Of a stretch of 64,000 nt of DNA, positions 54,484 through 63,094 are shown piece after piece. Below the pieces are notes generated by a model that worked only from the letters and a program-made list of their open reading frames with translations, made no database searches and was not told where the DNA came from. Position numbers and translations under genes: made by a program. The stretch comes from an uncultured Paraprevotella sp. GTDB taxonomy: Bacteria > Bacteroidota > Bacteroidia > Bacteroidales > Bacteroidaceae. Location of the stretch: contig URDY01000001.1 in assembly GCA_900546665.1 (NCBI GenBank), positions 233,466 through 297,465 on the forward strand. Reading direction: 5' to 3'. Positions within the stretch are counted from its first letter, which is position 1; every line of letters begins with the position of its first letter.

Positions 54484-54831
54484 TCACTTTCTATATTTTT
54501 TTTCAAATAAATCCTTATTCTTTTTTCCCCATTCGAGCATAGCATCAATAATAGGAATAAGAGTAAGTCCAAGAGATGTTATTGAATATTCCGAGCGAGG
54601 TGGAAGCTCGGGAAATATGGTTTTTTTTACCAGACCATCTTCTACTAATTCTTTCAATTGTATGTCAAGCACTCTTGGTGAGGCTTCTGGTAATGCCTTA
54701 TGAAGTTCACTGGGACGCATGGGGTGATAACGCAACTCATCCAATATACACGATTTCCATTTAGAGTCTATAAGGCTCATAGTCAATCGTAATGGACAAT
54801 CTAAATCTATGGGTATTTTCCGTTCGTACAT
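54484..54831 (-). CDS. HxlR family transcriptional regulator
   Basis: A 115-residue MarR-like winged-helix protein of the HxlR group, recognised from CPLRLTMSLIDSKWKSCILD, MRPSELHKALPEASPRVLDI and the C-terminal helix MLEWGKKNKDLFEKK. HxlR proteins are dimers that respond to formaldehyde, quinones or other electrophiles, often through the N-terminal cysteine (here Cys12). It diverges from the NTF2-like and flavodoxin genes, and inverted repeats lie in the shared 156-base gap, so it probably controls them. Confidence 0.93.
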   Translation of the reverse strand: MYERKIPIDLDCPLRLTMSLIDSKWKSCILDELRYHPMRPSELHKALPEASPRVLDIQLKELVEDGLVKKTIFPELPPRSEYSITSLGLTLIPIIDAMLEWGKKNKDLFEKKYRK

Positions 54832-54879
54832 ATCATTCTGTTTTTGTGGTAAAAATACTAATAATATACAGAAGAATAA

Positions 54880-54905
54880 GTATACCGAATAAATTTTCGG
54901 TATAC
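54880..54905. promoter_or_regulatory. candidate HxlR operator
   Basis: An inverted repeat, GTATACCGA and TCGGTATAC, separated by 8 bases, lies between the divergent genes just upstream of the -33 box. A second CGGTA...TACCG pair (54917-54943) overlaps the promoter. Confidence 0.55.
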
Positions 54906-54921
54906 GAATAATTTTACGGTA

Positions 54922-54953
54922 CTTGTATAAACATAGGCTACCGCCTAACTTTG
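54922..54953 (+). promoter_or_regulatory. promoter of the NTF2-flavodoxin genes
   Basis: CTTG (54922-54925, near-consensus), 20 bases, then TAACTTTG (54946-54953, exact). The ATG at 54988 follows 34 bases later. Confidence 0.65.
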
Positions 54954-54987
54954 CAGTAGAAATAATAACACATTAAAATACAGAATT

Positions 54988-55371
54988 ATGAGAGCGAATA
55001 TTGCAGAATACAAAACAGTGGAAGACGCTGCCATGAAATTTGTTAAAAGTGTAGCAGAAGGAAACAGTAGCTATGCAAAAGATTTATTTGTTGATGAAGC
55101 TGTTTTATTCGGTTATTTGGATGGCAAATTAGAACACGGATCCATTGAACAATTCTACCATAATGTTGATACTGTTGGTGCTGGCTATGACTTTAAGGCA
55201 CGTATAGACATTATTTCGATAGAAGAATCAGTAGCTGTTGTACGGGTATTGGAAGAAAAATGGGGCGGCAGAATTGATTTTACAGATTATTTGCTCCTGT
55301 TAAAGATAAACAACGCATGGAAATGCGTAGCAAAAGCATATAATCAGAACTCAGATACTATTCAAAAATAA
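54988..55371 (+). CDS. nuclear transport factor 2-like (SnoaL/lumazine-binding-like) protein
   Basis: A 127-residue single-domain protein of the NTF2 fold, seen from an N-terminal helix with VEDAAMKFVKSVAEGNSSYA, then DEAVLFGYLDGKLEHGSIEQ and the final strand pair DYLLLLKINNAWKCVAKAY. Such proteins bind small hydrophobic molecules or act as isomerases. It is the first gene of a likely three-gene operon (14 bases to the first flavodoxin) facing an HxlR regulator. A role in handling electrophiles is inference. Confidence 0.85.
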   Translation: MRANIAEYKTVEDAAMKFVKSVAEGNSSYAKDLFVDEAVLFGYLDGKLEHGSIEQFYHNVDTVGAGYDFKARIDIISIEESVAVVRVLEEKWGGRIDFTDYLLLLKINNAWKCVAKAYNQNSDTIQK

Positions 55372-55385
55372 AGGGAGGTAATATC

Positions 55386-55925
55386 ATGAAAATAACAGTT
55401 ATCACAGGAAGTCCACGCAAACATGGCAACAGTTTAGCCATGACAGAAGCTTTTATAAGAGAAGCAGAACATTGCGGTCATGAAATAAAACGTTTTGATG
55501 CTGCTTTTATGAAAATTGGAGGCTGTCATGCTTGTATGACATGTTACAAGACAGGGAAAGCCTGTTCTTTCAATGAAGAATTTGACATTATCGCATCTTC
55601 AATACTTGACTCCGATGCCATTGTATTTACCATGCCTGTTTATTGGTATTCAATTCCGGCACAGGTAAAGGGAGTTATTGATTGTATGTTTTCACTTGTA
55701 GTAGGTGGAAAGGAAGTTGCCGGAAAGAAATGGGGGCTGATAACATGCTGTGAAGAAGATGATCCGACTGTTATGGATGGTGTTCGTATTTCTATGGAAA
55801 GGACTGCAGCTTTATTGAGATGGGAACTGGCAGGAGTAGTGCTCATACCAGGTGTACTGAATGAAGGAGAGATAAAAAATACTGATGGCTGTAAACAAGC
55901 GGCAGAACTGGCTAGTAAATTTTGA
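55386..55925 (+). CDS. flavodoxin-family iron-sulfur flavoprotein
   Basis: A 179-residue NADPH-dependent FMN reductase fold. The FMN phosphate loop is TGSPRKHGNS near the N-terminus. A cysteine cluster CHACMTCYKTGKACSF (about 49-62) is the 4Fe-4S-like motif of archaeal iron-sulfur flavoproteins. AIVFTMPVYWYSIPAQVKG is the second FMN-contact segment. It probably transfers electrons to a small-molecule acceptor in the cytoplasm. It is sandwiched between the NTF2-like gene and a paralogue 6 bases downstream. Confidence 0.92.
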   Translation: MKITVITGSPRKHGNSLAMTEAFIREAEHCGHEIKRFDAAFMKIGGCHACMTCYKTGKACSFNEEFDIIASSILDSDAIVFTMPVYWYSIPAQVKGVIDCMFSLVVGGKEVAGKKWGLITCCEEDDPTVMDGVRISMERTAALLRWELAGVVLIPGVLNEGEIKNTDGCKQAAELASKF

Positions 55926-55931
55926 AAATAA

Positions 55932-56549
55932 ATGAAAGTATTACTTATAAATGGCAGCCCTCATAAAAAGGGCTGCACTTATACGGCGTTACACGAAGTG
56001 GAAATGACGTTACAACAGAATGGAATAGAAACCGAAATGCTTTATTTAGGTAAAACGCCTGTTTCTGGTTGTATTGCTTGTATGAATTGCATGACGACAG
56101 GTTTTTGTTTCCAAAAAGATATCGTACAGGATATCCAGATGAGATTGGATGAATTTGATGGAATTGTTATAGGCTCCCCTGTCTATTATAGTGCACCGAC
56201 AGGTCAACTGATTTCGTTTTTGAACAGATTGTTTTTTGCCGCAGAGAAACGTATGGCTGGAAAACTGGGAGCATCTGTAGTTTCTTGCCGGCGGGGAGGA
56301 GCCTCTGCAACCTTTGAGCAGCTCAATCAATATTTCACGATCTGCAATATGCCTATTGTATCGTCTCAATATTGGAATTCTGTACATGGCTTCACACCTG
56401 ATGATGTTAACCAAGACGGAGAAGGGCTGCAAACCATGAGAGTTCTGGGGCAAAACATGGCATGGCTGCTGAAATGTATTGAAAGCGGCACGAAAGCAGG
56501 AATAGAAAAGCCGACATACGAACCAAGGCTAAGAACCAATTTCATTTAA
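55932..56549 (+). CDS. flavodoxin-family NADPH-dependent reductase
   Basis: A 205-residue paralogue of the preceding gene: FMN loop NGSPHKKGCTY, a Cys cluster CIACMNCMTTGFCF (about 43-56), and GIVIGSPVYYSAPTGQLISF. It adds a longer C-terminal tail (FAAEKRMAGKLGASVVSCRR; GLQTMRVLGQNMAWLLK). It may reduce quinones or nitro compounds. The 6-base gap to the previous gene shows one transcript. No terminator was recognised before the Crp-like gene. Confidence 0.92.
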   Translation: MKVLLINGSPHKKGCTYTALHEVEMTLQQNGIETEMLYLGKTPVSGCIACMNCMTTGFCFQKDIVQDIQMRLDEFDGIVIGSPVYYSAPTGQLISFLNRLFFAAEKRMAGKLGASVVSCRRGGASATFEQLNQYFTICNMPIVSSQYWNSVHGFTPDDVNQDGEGLQTMRVLGQNMAWLLKCIESGTKAGIEKPTYEPRLRTNFI

Positions 56550-56696
56550 TTAAAGATGAAAGTTCATAATCAGGTCACACTCGTTCCTGACTTTCATCGG
56601 CAATTATGCCATAATATCCGCGTCTTTCAGCACGTTTTCTTGCGGATTAGGTAATAATGACATTGTTCTAACCTTTAGCGAATGCTAAATTATTCA

Positions 56697-56704
56697 TAAC
56701 TTTG
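56697..56704 (+). promoter_or_regulatory. -7 box of a possibly leaderless Crp-like gene
   Basis: TAACTTTG, an exact match, ends only 4 bases before the ATG at 56709. With normal spacing the transcript would begin at or near the A of ATG. Confidence 0.65.
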
Positions 56705-56708
56705 CATT

Positions 56709-57242
56709 ATGACAAAAGACGATTTAATCAATCATATTTTTAATCATAATGCAGCAGAAACCTTTCCTATTCCACCTAAGACCATATTGCTGGAGGAAGG
56801 TAAAATCGCGGATAGGATATACCTTGTCCGCAAAGGTTGTCTGAGATTGTTTTTCTACAGTGAAGGAAAGGATATAACTTTCCAGTTTTTTTTCGAGGGT
56901 GATTTCGTAGCTTCATTTGACAGCCTGTACAAAGGAACCCCAAGCCTGTTTTCACTGGAAAGTATTGAGCCGTCGGAAGTCTTGTATATAAAGAAGAGAG
57001 ATTTCTATGATAAGATAGAAAGCAATTCTTCATTAAGAAAGTTATATGAAGAGAAAATTATAGAACGGTTCAGCTTTTACCAACATCTCTTCTTGTCCCG
57101 TATCAAGAATACTCCGCAGCAGAGATACGAAGAACTTTTAAAGGAATATCCCAATATTATTCAGCGGGTGCCCCAACATTATATAGCTTCATATCTTGGC
57201 ATCACTCCGGTTTCGCTTTCCCGTATCAGAAATCGCCGCTAA
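56709..57242 (+). CDS. Crp/Fnr family transcriptional regulator
   Basis: A 177-residue regulator with a cyclic-nucleotide-binding-like beta-roll (LLEEGKIADRIYLVRKGCLR, FFEGDFVASFDSLYKG) and a C-terminal HTH (QHYIASYLGITPVSLSRIRN). The HTH is short, typical of the Bacteroidetes Crp-like group. There is no Fnr-type Cys cluster. It has its own promoter and lies 75 bases upstream of the DUF4405 gene, which it may control. Confidence 0.92.
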   Translation: MTKDDLINHIFNHNAAETFPIPPKTILLEEGKIADRIYLVRKGCLRLFFYSEGKDITFQFFFEGDFVASFDSLYKGTPSLFSLESIEPSEVLYIKKRDFYDKIESNSSLRKLYEEKIIERFSFYQHLFLSRIKNTPQQRYEELLKEYPNIIQRVPQHYIASYLGITPVSLSRIRNRR

Positions 57243-57317
57243 TCTCCATTTCTTTACAATTGTTATCGTCTGTTTCCGATAAAGTAGTGACCTTTGCACC
57301 ATTAAATTTGGAAATGT

Positions 57318-57749
57318 ATGAAAAGAATTTTTGTAATCGACTGGATTTTAATCGTTGTATTCATCGTGTCAGCCATTTCAGGAGTTGGTCTGCACATAGC
57401 CGGACATAGGAGCAGCCACGAAGTATGGCATAATTGGGCAGTGTTTCATGTCTTGGGCAGTGTATTGTTCCTTGTTGCCATTATATTCCATGTGAAAACA
57501 CACTGGGGGTGGTATAAAGGGATTATAAAAAATGGAATAAGCAGAAAAAGTAAGGTTACAGCAGCCTTGTCTATAATATTTTTATTGCTATCCGTTACAG
57601 GCATCGTATTACTTGGAGTAAACGGAGCAAACTCTCCACTTGGGCTGTGGCATTATAAAATAGGCATCATAACAATCGTCATAGCTGTTGGGCACATTAT
57701 AAAACGACTGCCTGCTCTTCGCAAGTCCTTAAATACAAAAAAACAGTAA
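57318..57749 (+). CDS. DUF4405 membrane protein (cytochrome b561-like)
   Basis: A 143-residue membrane protein with four hydrophobic segments (DWILIVVFIVSAISGVGLHI; VLGSVLFLVAIIFHVKTHWG; AALSIIFLLLSVTGIVLLGV; IGIITIVIAVGHIIKRLP) and histidines within or next to them (His27, His40, His56, His60, His120) as expected for haem ligation in b561-type proteins. It could pass electrons to the periplasm. A near -7 box (GACCTTTG) lies just upstream at 57287-57294. A hairpin follows at 57837. Confidence 0.8.
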   Translation: MKRIFVIDWILIVVFIVSAISGVGLHIAGHRSSHEVWHNWAVFHVLGSVLFLVAIIFHVKTHWGWYKGIIKNGISRKSKVTAALSIIFLLLSVTGIVLLGVNGANSPLGLWHYKIGIITIVIAVGHIIKRLPALRKSLNTKKQ

Positions 57750-57836
57750 GTTCCCGATATCTATAGCTTAGAACTTTCTTTTGTAATTTGTAAGAGGATG
57801 TTCGGGAACAATTTGGGAACATATATACAAAAAAAG

Positions 57837-57877
57837 AAAAGAGCTAAATATTTGATTCGCAAATACTTAGCTCTTTT
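57837..57877 (+). terminator. hairpin at the edge of the mobile segment
   Basis: Arms AAAAGAGCTAA and TTAGCTCTTTT, with inner pairing of TATTTG and CAAATA, followed by T. It lies 88 bases after the DUF4405 gene. Confidence 0.7.
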
Positions 57878-58008
57878 TCTGTACCCAGACCCGGTACAAG
57901 CCATAGAAATCATAGGAAAACAAAAGAATTTATTTCCCTTATTATCAGCTATTTGCATCTTTCTTATTTTCTCCATTTTTGCCATATTTTGCCCGTTTTC
58001 TGTTATTC

Positions 58009-58030
58009 AGTACACTTTTAGTACACTTTG
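58009..58030. repeat. tandem 11-bp direct repeat upstream of integrase
   Basis: AGTACACTTTT followed directly by AGTACACTTTG, just upstream of the integrase promoter. Such repeats can be arm-type integrase sites; this is a guess. The region 57878-58008 holds nothing recognised. Confidence 0.45.
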
Positions 58031-58056
58031 AAATTTCATTTTCTTTTGTACCTTTG
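58027..58056 (+). promoter_or_regulatory. promoter of the integrase gene
   Basis: TTTG (58027-58030), 18 bases, then TACCTTTG (58049-58056). The ATG at 58140 lies 83 bases downstream. Confidence 0.65.
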
Positions 58057-58139
58057 CAATATCGGAAAACAAAAGAAAATCAATCATTTAGTGTAATCAC
58101 CCGGTTACGGTACCTAAATCGGGATAAAACCTCTAAACA

Positions 58140-59370
58140 ATGGCAAAGTTAGAAAATAAAACGAAAGAAAACCCTAAATTGGAGCAAAACAGGCTGTCGG
58201 ACGGCAGAATTAGTTTGTATCTGGAGTATTATTTGGGTAGAGAGGAAAAGCCTGTATTGGATGAAAACGGTAATCAGGTGTATTATGAAAGCGGTAAGAT
58301 GCAGGGAAAGCCGAAGTTCGCTATCAAGCATCACAGGCGAAAAGAGAACCTCAGCCTGTATCTGATAGAGAAGCCACGTACCCCTGCGGAACGCCAGCAG
58401 AACAAGGAAACACTGGAGCTTGCTGTAAAAATACGTGCCGAACGTGAACAGGAGTTTAAGGAAAGTATGTTGGGCTACCGTCTGAAAAAAAGACCGGAAC
58501 GTGAATTTCTTGGATTATTTTCAAGCCTATATCAATGACTACACCAAGAAAGACATTCGGATGGTGCAAATCGCCTTAAGCCGTTTCAAGGACTTTTTGA
58601 AGGAGCATTACCCGATGCACGAGTTCGGCATCAAGCCTGAACTTATCACGAAGGACATGATGGAACAGTTCGTAGCTTATCTGCAATCCCGGAGCGTGGG
58701 CGAAGGGGCTAAAAGCATCTTCCAGCGTTTCAAGAAGATTATACACTATGCGATTGACCACGATGTGATGCTGAAAGACCCGTGCAAAGGCGTTACCTGC
58801 AAGGCGGATAGCCAGATACTACGCAAGGATGTGCTTTCGCCGGAAGAAATCCAGCGGTTGATTGCGTGCCATTATGACAACGAGAACCCCAACGTAAGGC
58901 GTGCGTTTATCTTTTGCCTGTATTGCGGCTTGCGCTTCTGTGATGTGAAAGACCTTACCTATAAGAATATCGACTACGCCAACAAGCTGCTAAAATTTGA
59001 GCAGAACAAGACCAAAGGTCATTCCGCCAGTAGCGGTGTGGTTATTCCGCTCAATGACGGGCTTCTTTCGCTTGTGGGAGAACCGCCGGCAGACGGTAAC
59101 AAAGACGCTCTCATCTTCAACCTGCCTTCGTATGAAAGTTGCTGCAAATCCGTCAAGCGTTGGGTGAAAAGAGCCGGGATAGATAAGCACATAAGCTGGC
59201 ATTGCGCCCGTCACTCATTCGCCGTGAATATCCTCAACAATGGGGCGAACATCAAGACGGTTGCCAGCCTGCTCGGGCATAGCGGACTGAAACATACGGA
59301 GAAATACACCCGTGCGGTGGATAAATTGAAAGAGGAAGCGATAAACAGCCTGCCGGAATTAAAGTTTTAA
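58140..59370 (+). pseudogene. tyrosine site-specific integrase, frameshifted
   Basis: The first part (58140-58538) is the arm-DNA-binding domain of a Bacteroidetes phage/CTn-type integrase (RISLYLEYYLGREEKP). At 58501 the frame breaks: PERE instead of PERVNFLDYF. The second part, in another frame, holds the core-binding (DYTKKDIRMVQIALSRFKDF) and catalytic domains with Arg in YCGLRFCDVKDL, HCARHSFAVN and GHSGLKHTEKYTR ending in the Tyr nucleophile. Restoring GT at 58501 gives one protein of about 410 residues. The catalytic half could start at GTG 58501 but would lack arm binding. Confidence 0.85.
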
Positions 59371-59382
59371 CCATAAAAGACT

Positions 59383-59390
59383 TACCTTTG
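59383..59390 (+). promoter_or_regulatory. -7 box of a possibly leaderless YhcG gene
   Basis: TACCTTTG, an exact match, ends 5 bases before the ATG at 59396. Confidence 0.6.
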
Positions 59391-59395
59391 CAATT

Positions 59396-60552
59396 ATGGA
59401 CTTTGAAGCATTAGTAAAACATATCAGCACGATACAAAGCACGTTGCAGGCGCAAGCCGCACACGCTGTAAACCTCGCTCTGACTGCCCGCAACTGGCTC
59501 ATGGGCTGCTATATCGTGGAGTTTGGCAAAACGGTGAAGACCGTGCCGCATACGGCGAGCAACTGTTGAAGAAACTGGAACAGCGGTTGAATGTCAAAGG
59601 ACTGAACGAGCGCAGGTTTCGTGAGTTCCGGCGGTTGTACCTCGTTTATCCGCAACTGAAAGAGCCTATCGCACAATACCTATTGGCAGGAAGCGAAATT
59701 CGGCACACACTGTCCGCCGAATTTGCAGAACCAATTCGGCGGTTATTGACCGCCAAATCCGATGATGAAATTCGGCGGTCAATAACCGCCGAATCTTCTC
59801 AATATATTCAATCTGCTCAAAACAGATGGATAACCCCACCTGAAAAGTTGTTTAGTCGTCTATCGTCCACTCATCTGAATGCGATTTCTCCCATTGACAA
59901 CCCCATTAAACGTGCTTTCTACGAAATGGAAGCCATTCGGGGCTGTTGGTCAGTAAAAGAGTTGGAGCGGCAAATCAATTCCCTCTATTACGAGCGCAGC
60001 GGATTGTCGAAAAACAAAGAAGCCTTGTCTGCTTTGGTGCAACGGCAAGCCATGCCGCTGCAGCCCAAAGACATTATTAACACGCCCGTTACGTTGGAGT
60101 TCTTGGGATTGAACGACCGTGCTTTGGTAACGGAAAACGACTTGGAGCAATCCATTCTGGACAACCTGCAACGCTTCCTGTTGGAAATGGGACATGGCTT
60201 CTGCTTCGAAGCACGCCAAAAGAGAATCCTGATAGACGGAGATTATTTCTTTGCCGACCTCGTGTTTTACCACCGTATTTTGAAATGCCATGTCATCGTG
60301 GAATTGAAGATAGACAAATTCCGCCACGAGTACGCTTCGCAACTGAACCTATACCTTAACTACTTCAAGGCGGAAGTGATGCAGCCCGACGATAATCCGC
60401 CTGTCGGCATCCTGCTTTGCACCGAGAAGGGCGACACGTTGGTAAAGTATGCCACCGCCGGATTAGACCCGAATATTTTCGTGCAAAAGTATATGATAGA
60501 ACTTCCCACTGAAGAGGAAATTAAGAAGTTCATTTCAACTGCAAACTATTAG
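59396..60552 (+). pseudogene. YhcG/DUF1016 PDDEXK nuclease-domain protein, frameshifted
   Basis: The start at 59396 encodes the DUF1016 N-terminal helices (MDFEALVKHISTIQSTL, ARNWLMGCYIVEF). A missing base near 59525 sends this frame to a TGA, while the next frame continues with QNGEDRAAYGEQLLKKLEQR and the rest of the family: FREFRRLYLVYPQL, then the PDDEXK-type nuclease domain (DGDYFFADLVFYHRILKCHV, IVELKIDKFRHEYASQLNLYL). The C-terminal frame (TTG 59566) holds most of the protein. Such nucleases accompany mobile elements and defence loci. A terminator follows. Confidence 0.85.
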
Positions 60553-60567
60553 CAATAAAAAACACTA

Positions 60568-60608
60568 CTGGCGAAAAGAAAGAAAGCCATTCTTTCTCTT
60601 TTCGCCAG
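60568..60608 (+). terminator. terminator after the YhcG gene
   Basis: CTGGCGAAAAGA pairs with TCTTTTCGCCAG across a longer, partly paired A/T-rich stem, 15 bases after the stop. Confidence 0.75.
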
Positions 60609-60710
60609 CACGTTTATTACTGCCAACAAGAATAGGTTTAGGTTAGTTTGGATGTATATACAAAAGACAGAACTAAACCGTAAATGCAGACGATAATTAT
60701 AGCAAGTCAC

Positions 60711-62726
60711 TTATGATACATTCTGTTCTTCCAAGACTATATTAGCATCATTATCGCATTTTTCAGGCTTAATCCGCTCTATACGACGAATATGTTTTGC
60801 CCTATTAGCTATAATTAACGGTACACGCTCGACAACAACAACCGATGTGTCAAGCCCCAACGCACTCGGTTCTCCAATGCCTATCTTTCTAATTAAGGCA
60901 TAAAGGCTCATCAGCAAATTTTGTCGGCGGTTACGGGAATCTTCAGGATAATATATCCGGTGGATAATAATAAAGCGAAAATCACCCGGTATGCCATTCT
61001 TATGCAATGAAGGATAAGAGCTTGTTAGTTCTACTTCACCATTCGCAACAAGGTCATCAACTACTTGTCGTAAATAAAGGCTCACGCGCGGTTCTATACG
61101 AAAACCTATACGCATGGTTATACTAAACAATGTCTCTTTTATTAATGTGGAACAATTATATTCAAGTGTGTCTGGTGTATCCACAAATTCAAGGTTAATA
61201 AGCCAATAATGATCTGCCCGTTTAGGTTGCTTATTGATTATGGAATACAACAATTTATCGTCCACACAACCTTCTTTGTCTGCATGATTCACATAGACAA
61301 GATTAGAAGCATATTTGGATATGCTTTCGTCCGCCTTAATATCAGAAATAATGTTGTAGTATTCACTTAACCGTTTGGAAGACATATGTTTTCGACGAAT
61401 TTTGTTGGCACTTACCCATACAAACATGATAAAACATAATAATCCACCTATTAACAGCGTAAACCAACCTCCGACCATAAATTTGGACAGGTTTGCAGCA
61501 AGGAAAATACCTTCAATAACACAATATCCGCCGACAAACAGTATTGATAGAATGCGTGGAATGTTATGCATATGCAAATAGAATCCCAACAACAATGTTG
61601 TCATCAACATTGTAATAGTTATGGCAAGTCCATAAGCGGCTTCCATGTGGGTGGAATCTCGAAACAACAATATAGTAAATATTACTCCAATATACATTAC
61701 AAGGTTTACCATTGGAATAAATGACTGACCTTTTACGTTGGTAGGGTGCTTAATACGCATACGAGGCCAGAAATTCAAGTTCATAGCTTCACTCAATATG
61801 GAAAATGAACCGCTTATTAGAGCTTGGCTCGCAACAATAGCTGCCCCGGTAGCCATTGCAATGGAAAACAACAGTATTTCTTGTGGCATGATTGAATAAA
61901 ATGGGTTCACTGTACCTTCTGCACTTTCCGGATGATGCAATACCCACGCTCCTTGCCCCAAATAATTTAGAATAAGCATCACCTTTACAAATATCCAACT
62001 GACCGTAATATTTCGTCTGCCACAGTGCCCTAAATCAGAGTATAAGGCTTCTGCACCAGTGGTACACAAGAAAACGGCACCCAATATCAGAAACCAGTGG
62101 GGGGATTCCACTAATAACCGTATGGCATAGTAAGGATTGAATGCCTTGAATACTTGAGGATAGGAAGTCAGACTGATAGCTCCGGCAATTCCAAGAAGCA
62201 GGAACCAAAGTAGCATAAATATGCCAAATGACCGTCCTATATTTTCTGTACCAAAACGCTGAACGAAAAATATAATGGTAATAATGGTCAGTGTAATAGG
62301 AATCACAGGCAGATGCGGACTGATACTTTCAAGTCCTTCTATGGCAGTTGTGACCGTAATGGCTGGAGTGATAATACCATCAGCAAGCAAAGTGCTCGCA
62401 CCGATAATGGCAATGATGTAAATCCACCTTCTTCTGTGGCGGCGTAAAAGGGCATAAAGCGCAAGTATGCCACCCTCCCCGTTATTGTCGGCACGGAGAG
62501 CCACCAGCACATATTTCACCGTAGTCTGAAGAGTAAGCGTCCATATGATACAAGACAATGCGCCTAAAACATAATTTTCATCAAGAGCTTCTCCAGTATG
62601 AATGATGGCTTTCATAACATAGAGTGGCGATGTTCCAATGTCACCAAAAACAATACCCAATGTGATGAGTAATCCGGCAAATCCAAGTTTATGTTGAATA
62701 TTGCCTTCTTTTGATAAGTTTGCCAT
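60711..62726 (-). CDS. kup: KUP-family potassium uptake protein
   Basis: A 671-residue H+/K+ symporter of the inner membrane. About 12 hydrophobic segments fill residues 15-450, starting GFAGLLITLGIVFGDIGTSP, the KUP signature, then KYVLVALRADNNGEGG and FSIAMATGAAIVASQALISG. The C-terminal ~200 residues form the soluble domain. Length and motifs are those of intact KUP. It is flanked by mobile-element debris on both sides. A -7 box lies at 62776-62783. Confidence 0.95.
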   Translation of the reverse strand: MANLSKEGNIQHKLGFAGLLITLGIVFGDIGTSPLYVMKAIIHTGEALDENYVLGALSCIIWTLTLQTTVKYVLVALRADNNGEGGILALYALLRRHRRRWIYIIAIIGASTLLADGIITPAITVTTAIEGLESISPHLPVIPITLTIITIIFFVQRFGTENIGRSFGIFMLLWFLLLGIAGAISLTSYPQVFKAFNPYYAIRLLVESPHWFLILGAVFLCTTGAEALYSDLGHCGRRNITVSWIFVKVMLILNYLGQGAWVLHHPESAEGTVNPFYSIMPQEILLFSIAMATGAAIVASQALISGSFSILSEAMNLNFWPRMRIKHPTNVKGQSFIPMVNLVMYIGVIFTILLFRDSTHMEAAYGLAITITMLMTTLLLGFYLHMHNIPRILSILFVGGYCVIEGIFLAANLSKFMVGGWFTLLIGGLLCFIMFVWVSANKIRRKHMSSKRLSEYYNIISDIKADESISKYASNLVYVNHADKEGCVDDKLLYSIINKQPKRADHYWLINLEFVDTPDTLEYNCSTLIKETLFSITMRIGFRIEPRVSLYLRQVVDDLVANGEVELTSSYPSLHKNGIPGDFRFIIIHRIYYPEDSRNRRQNLLMSLYALIRKIGIGEPSALGLDTSVVVVERVPLIIANRAKHIRRIERIKPEKCDNDANIVLEEQNVS

Positions 62727-62775
62727 AAAAAGTAGTTTTTTGTTCTACATATATTTGTTTTCCTTTTAAGCGGCG

Positions 62776-62783
62776 CAAATATA
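62776..62783 (-). promoter_or_regulatory. -7 box for kup
   Basis: The minus strand reads TATATTTG, an exact match, 50 bases before the ATG at 62726. Confidence 0.55.
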
Positions 62784-62909
62784 AAATAAAATCTTAACAA
62801 TAAGATTTCACTTTTCTTTTTTCGTGAAAAATATCATATAAACCTTGACGATGGTCAAGGCTTGTCTAAAAAAAATAGTCTGTTTGAATTACGTATAACT
62901 ATTAAACTC

Positions 62910-62950
62910 AAAAGCCGAAGTTATGGGACTTATCCTTCACCTCGGCTTTT
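62910..62950 (-). terminator. hairpin downstream of the minus-strand fragment
   Basis: AAAAGCCGA pairs with TCGGCTTTT across a 23-base loop, 6 bases beyond a minus-strand stop codon at 62957. Confidence 0.6.
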
Positions 62951-62956
62951 TGCTAT

Positions 62957-63094
62957 TTACTGATTTCCTAACCTATCAGCTTCCTTTTTCAACTGCTCAG
63001 CCTGCTCATTAAGCAGCCTTGCCCGTTCTAAGGCTTCCGCCTGCCTGCGGCAACGTTCCTCAAAGTCTAACACCGAATCCGTCAGGCTGCGGAT
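62957..63094 (-). pseudogene. 3' end of an unidentified coiled-coil gene
   Basis: About 45 codons reading IIRSLTDSVLDFEERC and ERARLLNEQAEQLKKEAD, a Glu/Arg-rich coiled-coil tail, up to a stop at 62957 and a terminator. Upstream of about 63095 the same frame is antisense to an ORF6N gene, so this is a truncated 3' end. The parent gene is not identified; a mobilization or phage-type protein is possible. Confidence 0.5.

Noticed and set aside
57878..57905. Possible tRNA-like attachment site near the integrase
   Set aside because: No cloverleaf or T-arm sequence could be built from the region.
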